Assembly (NCBI GenBank): GCA_022712235.1
Contig: JALAGW010000378.1
Location: forward strand, 1-5,239
Length of the DNA stretch: 5,239 nt
Direction: 5' to 3'
Source: Brevundimonas sp.
GTDB lineage: Bacteria > Pseudomonadota > Alphaproteobacteria > Caulobacterales > Caulobacteraceae
Shown: positions 4,944 to 5,239 of the stretch, piece by piece
Layout: each line of letters starts with the position of its first letter
Numbering within the stretch: position 1 is the stretch's first letter
Notes under the pieces: generated by a model
Databases searched by the model: none
The model's input: the letters and a program-made list of their open reading frames with translations, nothing else
What the model was told of the DNA's origin: nothing
Position numbers and translations under genes: made by a program

Positions 4944-5239
4944 ATGGATCAAAGCATCCGCATCAGGCTCAAGGCCTTCGACCATCGCGTCCTCGACTTT
5001 TCGACGCGCGAAATCGTCAACACCGCCAAGCGCACCGGGGCGACCGTTCGTGGTCCGATCCCGCTGCCGACCCTGATCGAAAAGTTCACCGTGAACCGCT
5101 CGCCGCACGTCGATAAGAAGTCGCGTGAGCAGTTTGAAATCCGCACGCACAAGCGCGTGCTCGACATCATCGACCCCACCCCGCAAACCGTGGACGCGCT
5201 CATGAAGCTCGACCTGTCGGCCGGTGTGGACGTCGAGAT
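4944..5239 (+). CDS. rpsJ: 30S ribosomal protein S10 / NusE (3' end cut by window)
   Basis: 98 codons are visible, beginning MDQSIRIRLKAFDHRVLD and running to LMKLDLSAGVDVE; about four more residues and the stop would follow, since S10 is normally 102-103 aa. The conserved S10 segments are all present: STREIVNTAKRTGA, GPIPLPT, the FTVNRSPHVDKKSREQFE loop and THKRVLDI. S10 is part of the 30S head and, as NusE, binds NusB and NusG in transcription antitermination and coupling. The ATG at 4944 gives the family's usual N-terminus; the nearest purine run, GGGA at 4928-4931, is 12 bases away, so the Shine-Dalgarno site is weak for such a highly expressed gene. rpsJ normally heads the S10 operon (rplC, rplD and so on), which presumably continues beyond the window. 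Confidence 0.97.
   Translation, partial: MDQSIRIRLKAFDHRVLDFSTREIVNTAKRTGATVRGPIPLPTLIEKFTVNRSPHVDKKSREQFEIRTHKRVLDIIDPTPQTVDALMKLDLSAGVDVE

Overview
The window looks like chromosomal DNA from a GC-rich alphaproteobacterium, most likely of the Caulobacterales (Brevundimonas/Caulobacter type). This rests on the near-complete ribosomal protein S10 sequence, the EF-Tu tail, strong G/C third-position codon use, and the Caulobacter-like look of the candidate promoters. The genus is an inference; no database search was possible.

Layout. The last 24 codons of EF-Tu (tuf, 3-77) are followed by a UUCG-capped hairpin and a strong intrinsic terminator (157-189). A two-gene operon follows on the + strand. 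Its first gene (358-1506) encodes a CelD/FemAB-type GNAT acetyltransferase. Its second (1524-2432) encodes a cupin_8/JmjC-like protein with an intact HxD...H metal triad and a lysine placed as in the 2-oxoglutarate-binding hydroxylase FIH. Next on the + strand (2537-3433) is a secreted DUF2807 (GIN-type) protein whose C-terminal half is seven GSG-containing beta-solenoid repeats. It ends at an intrinsic terminator that faces the terminator of a convergent - strand gene (3597-4346), which encodes an acidic outer-membrane beta-barrel protein. About 600 bases without a convincing gene follow, holding the omp leader and the promoter and long leader of rpsJ. The window ends inside rpsJ (ribosomal protein S10/NusE), just short of its stop.

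How the genes work together. Tuf and rpsJ are often adjacent in the str-S10 ribosomal gene cluster. Here they are separated by about 4.9 kb of four non-ribosomal genes, with tuf closed by its own terminator and rpsJ apparently driven by its own promoter. The acetyltransferase and the cupin-like oxygenase are tightly spaced and probably made together; the reaction is unknown. The acetyltransferase family points to envelope polysaccharide or holdfast-type modification. The position among translation genes leaves ribosome or translation-factor modification as a less likely alternative. The DUF2807 protein and the beta-barrel are both exported, so three of the four intervening genes have plausible envelope links. 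Nothing in the window is a mobile element, CRISPR array or tRNA.
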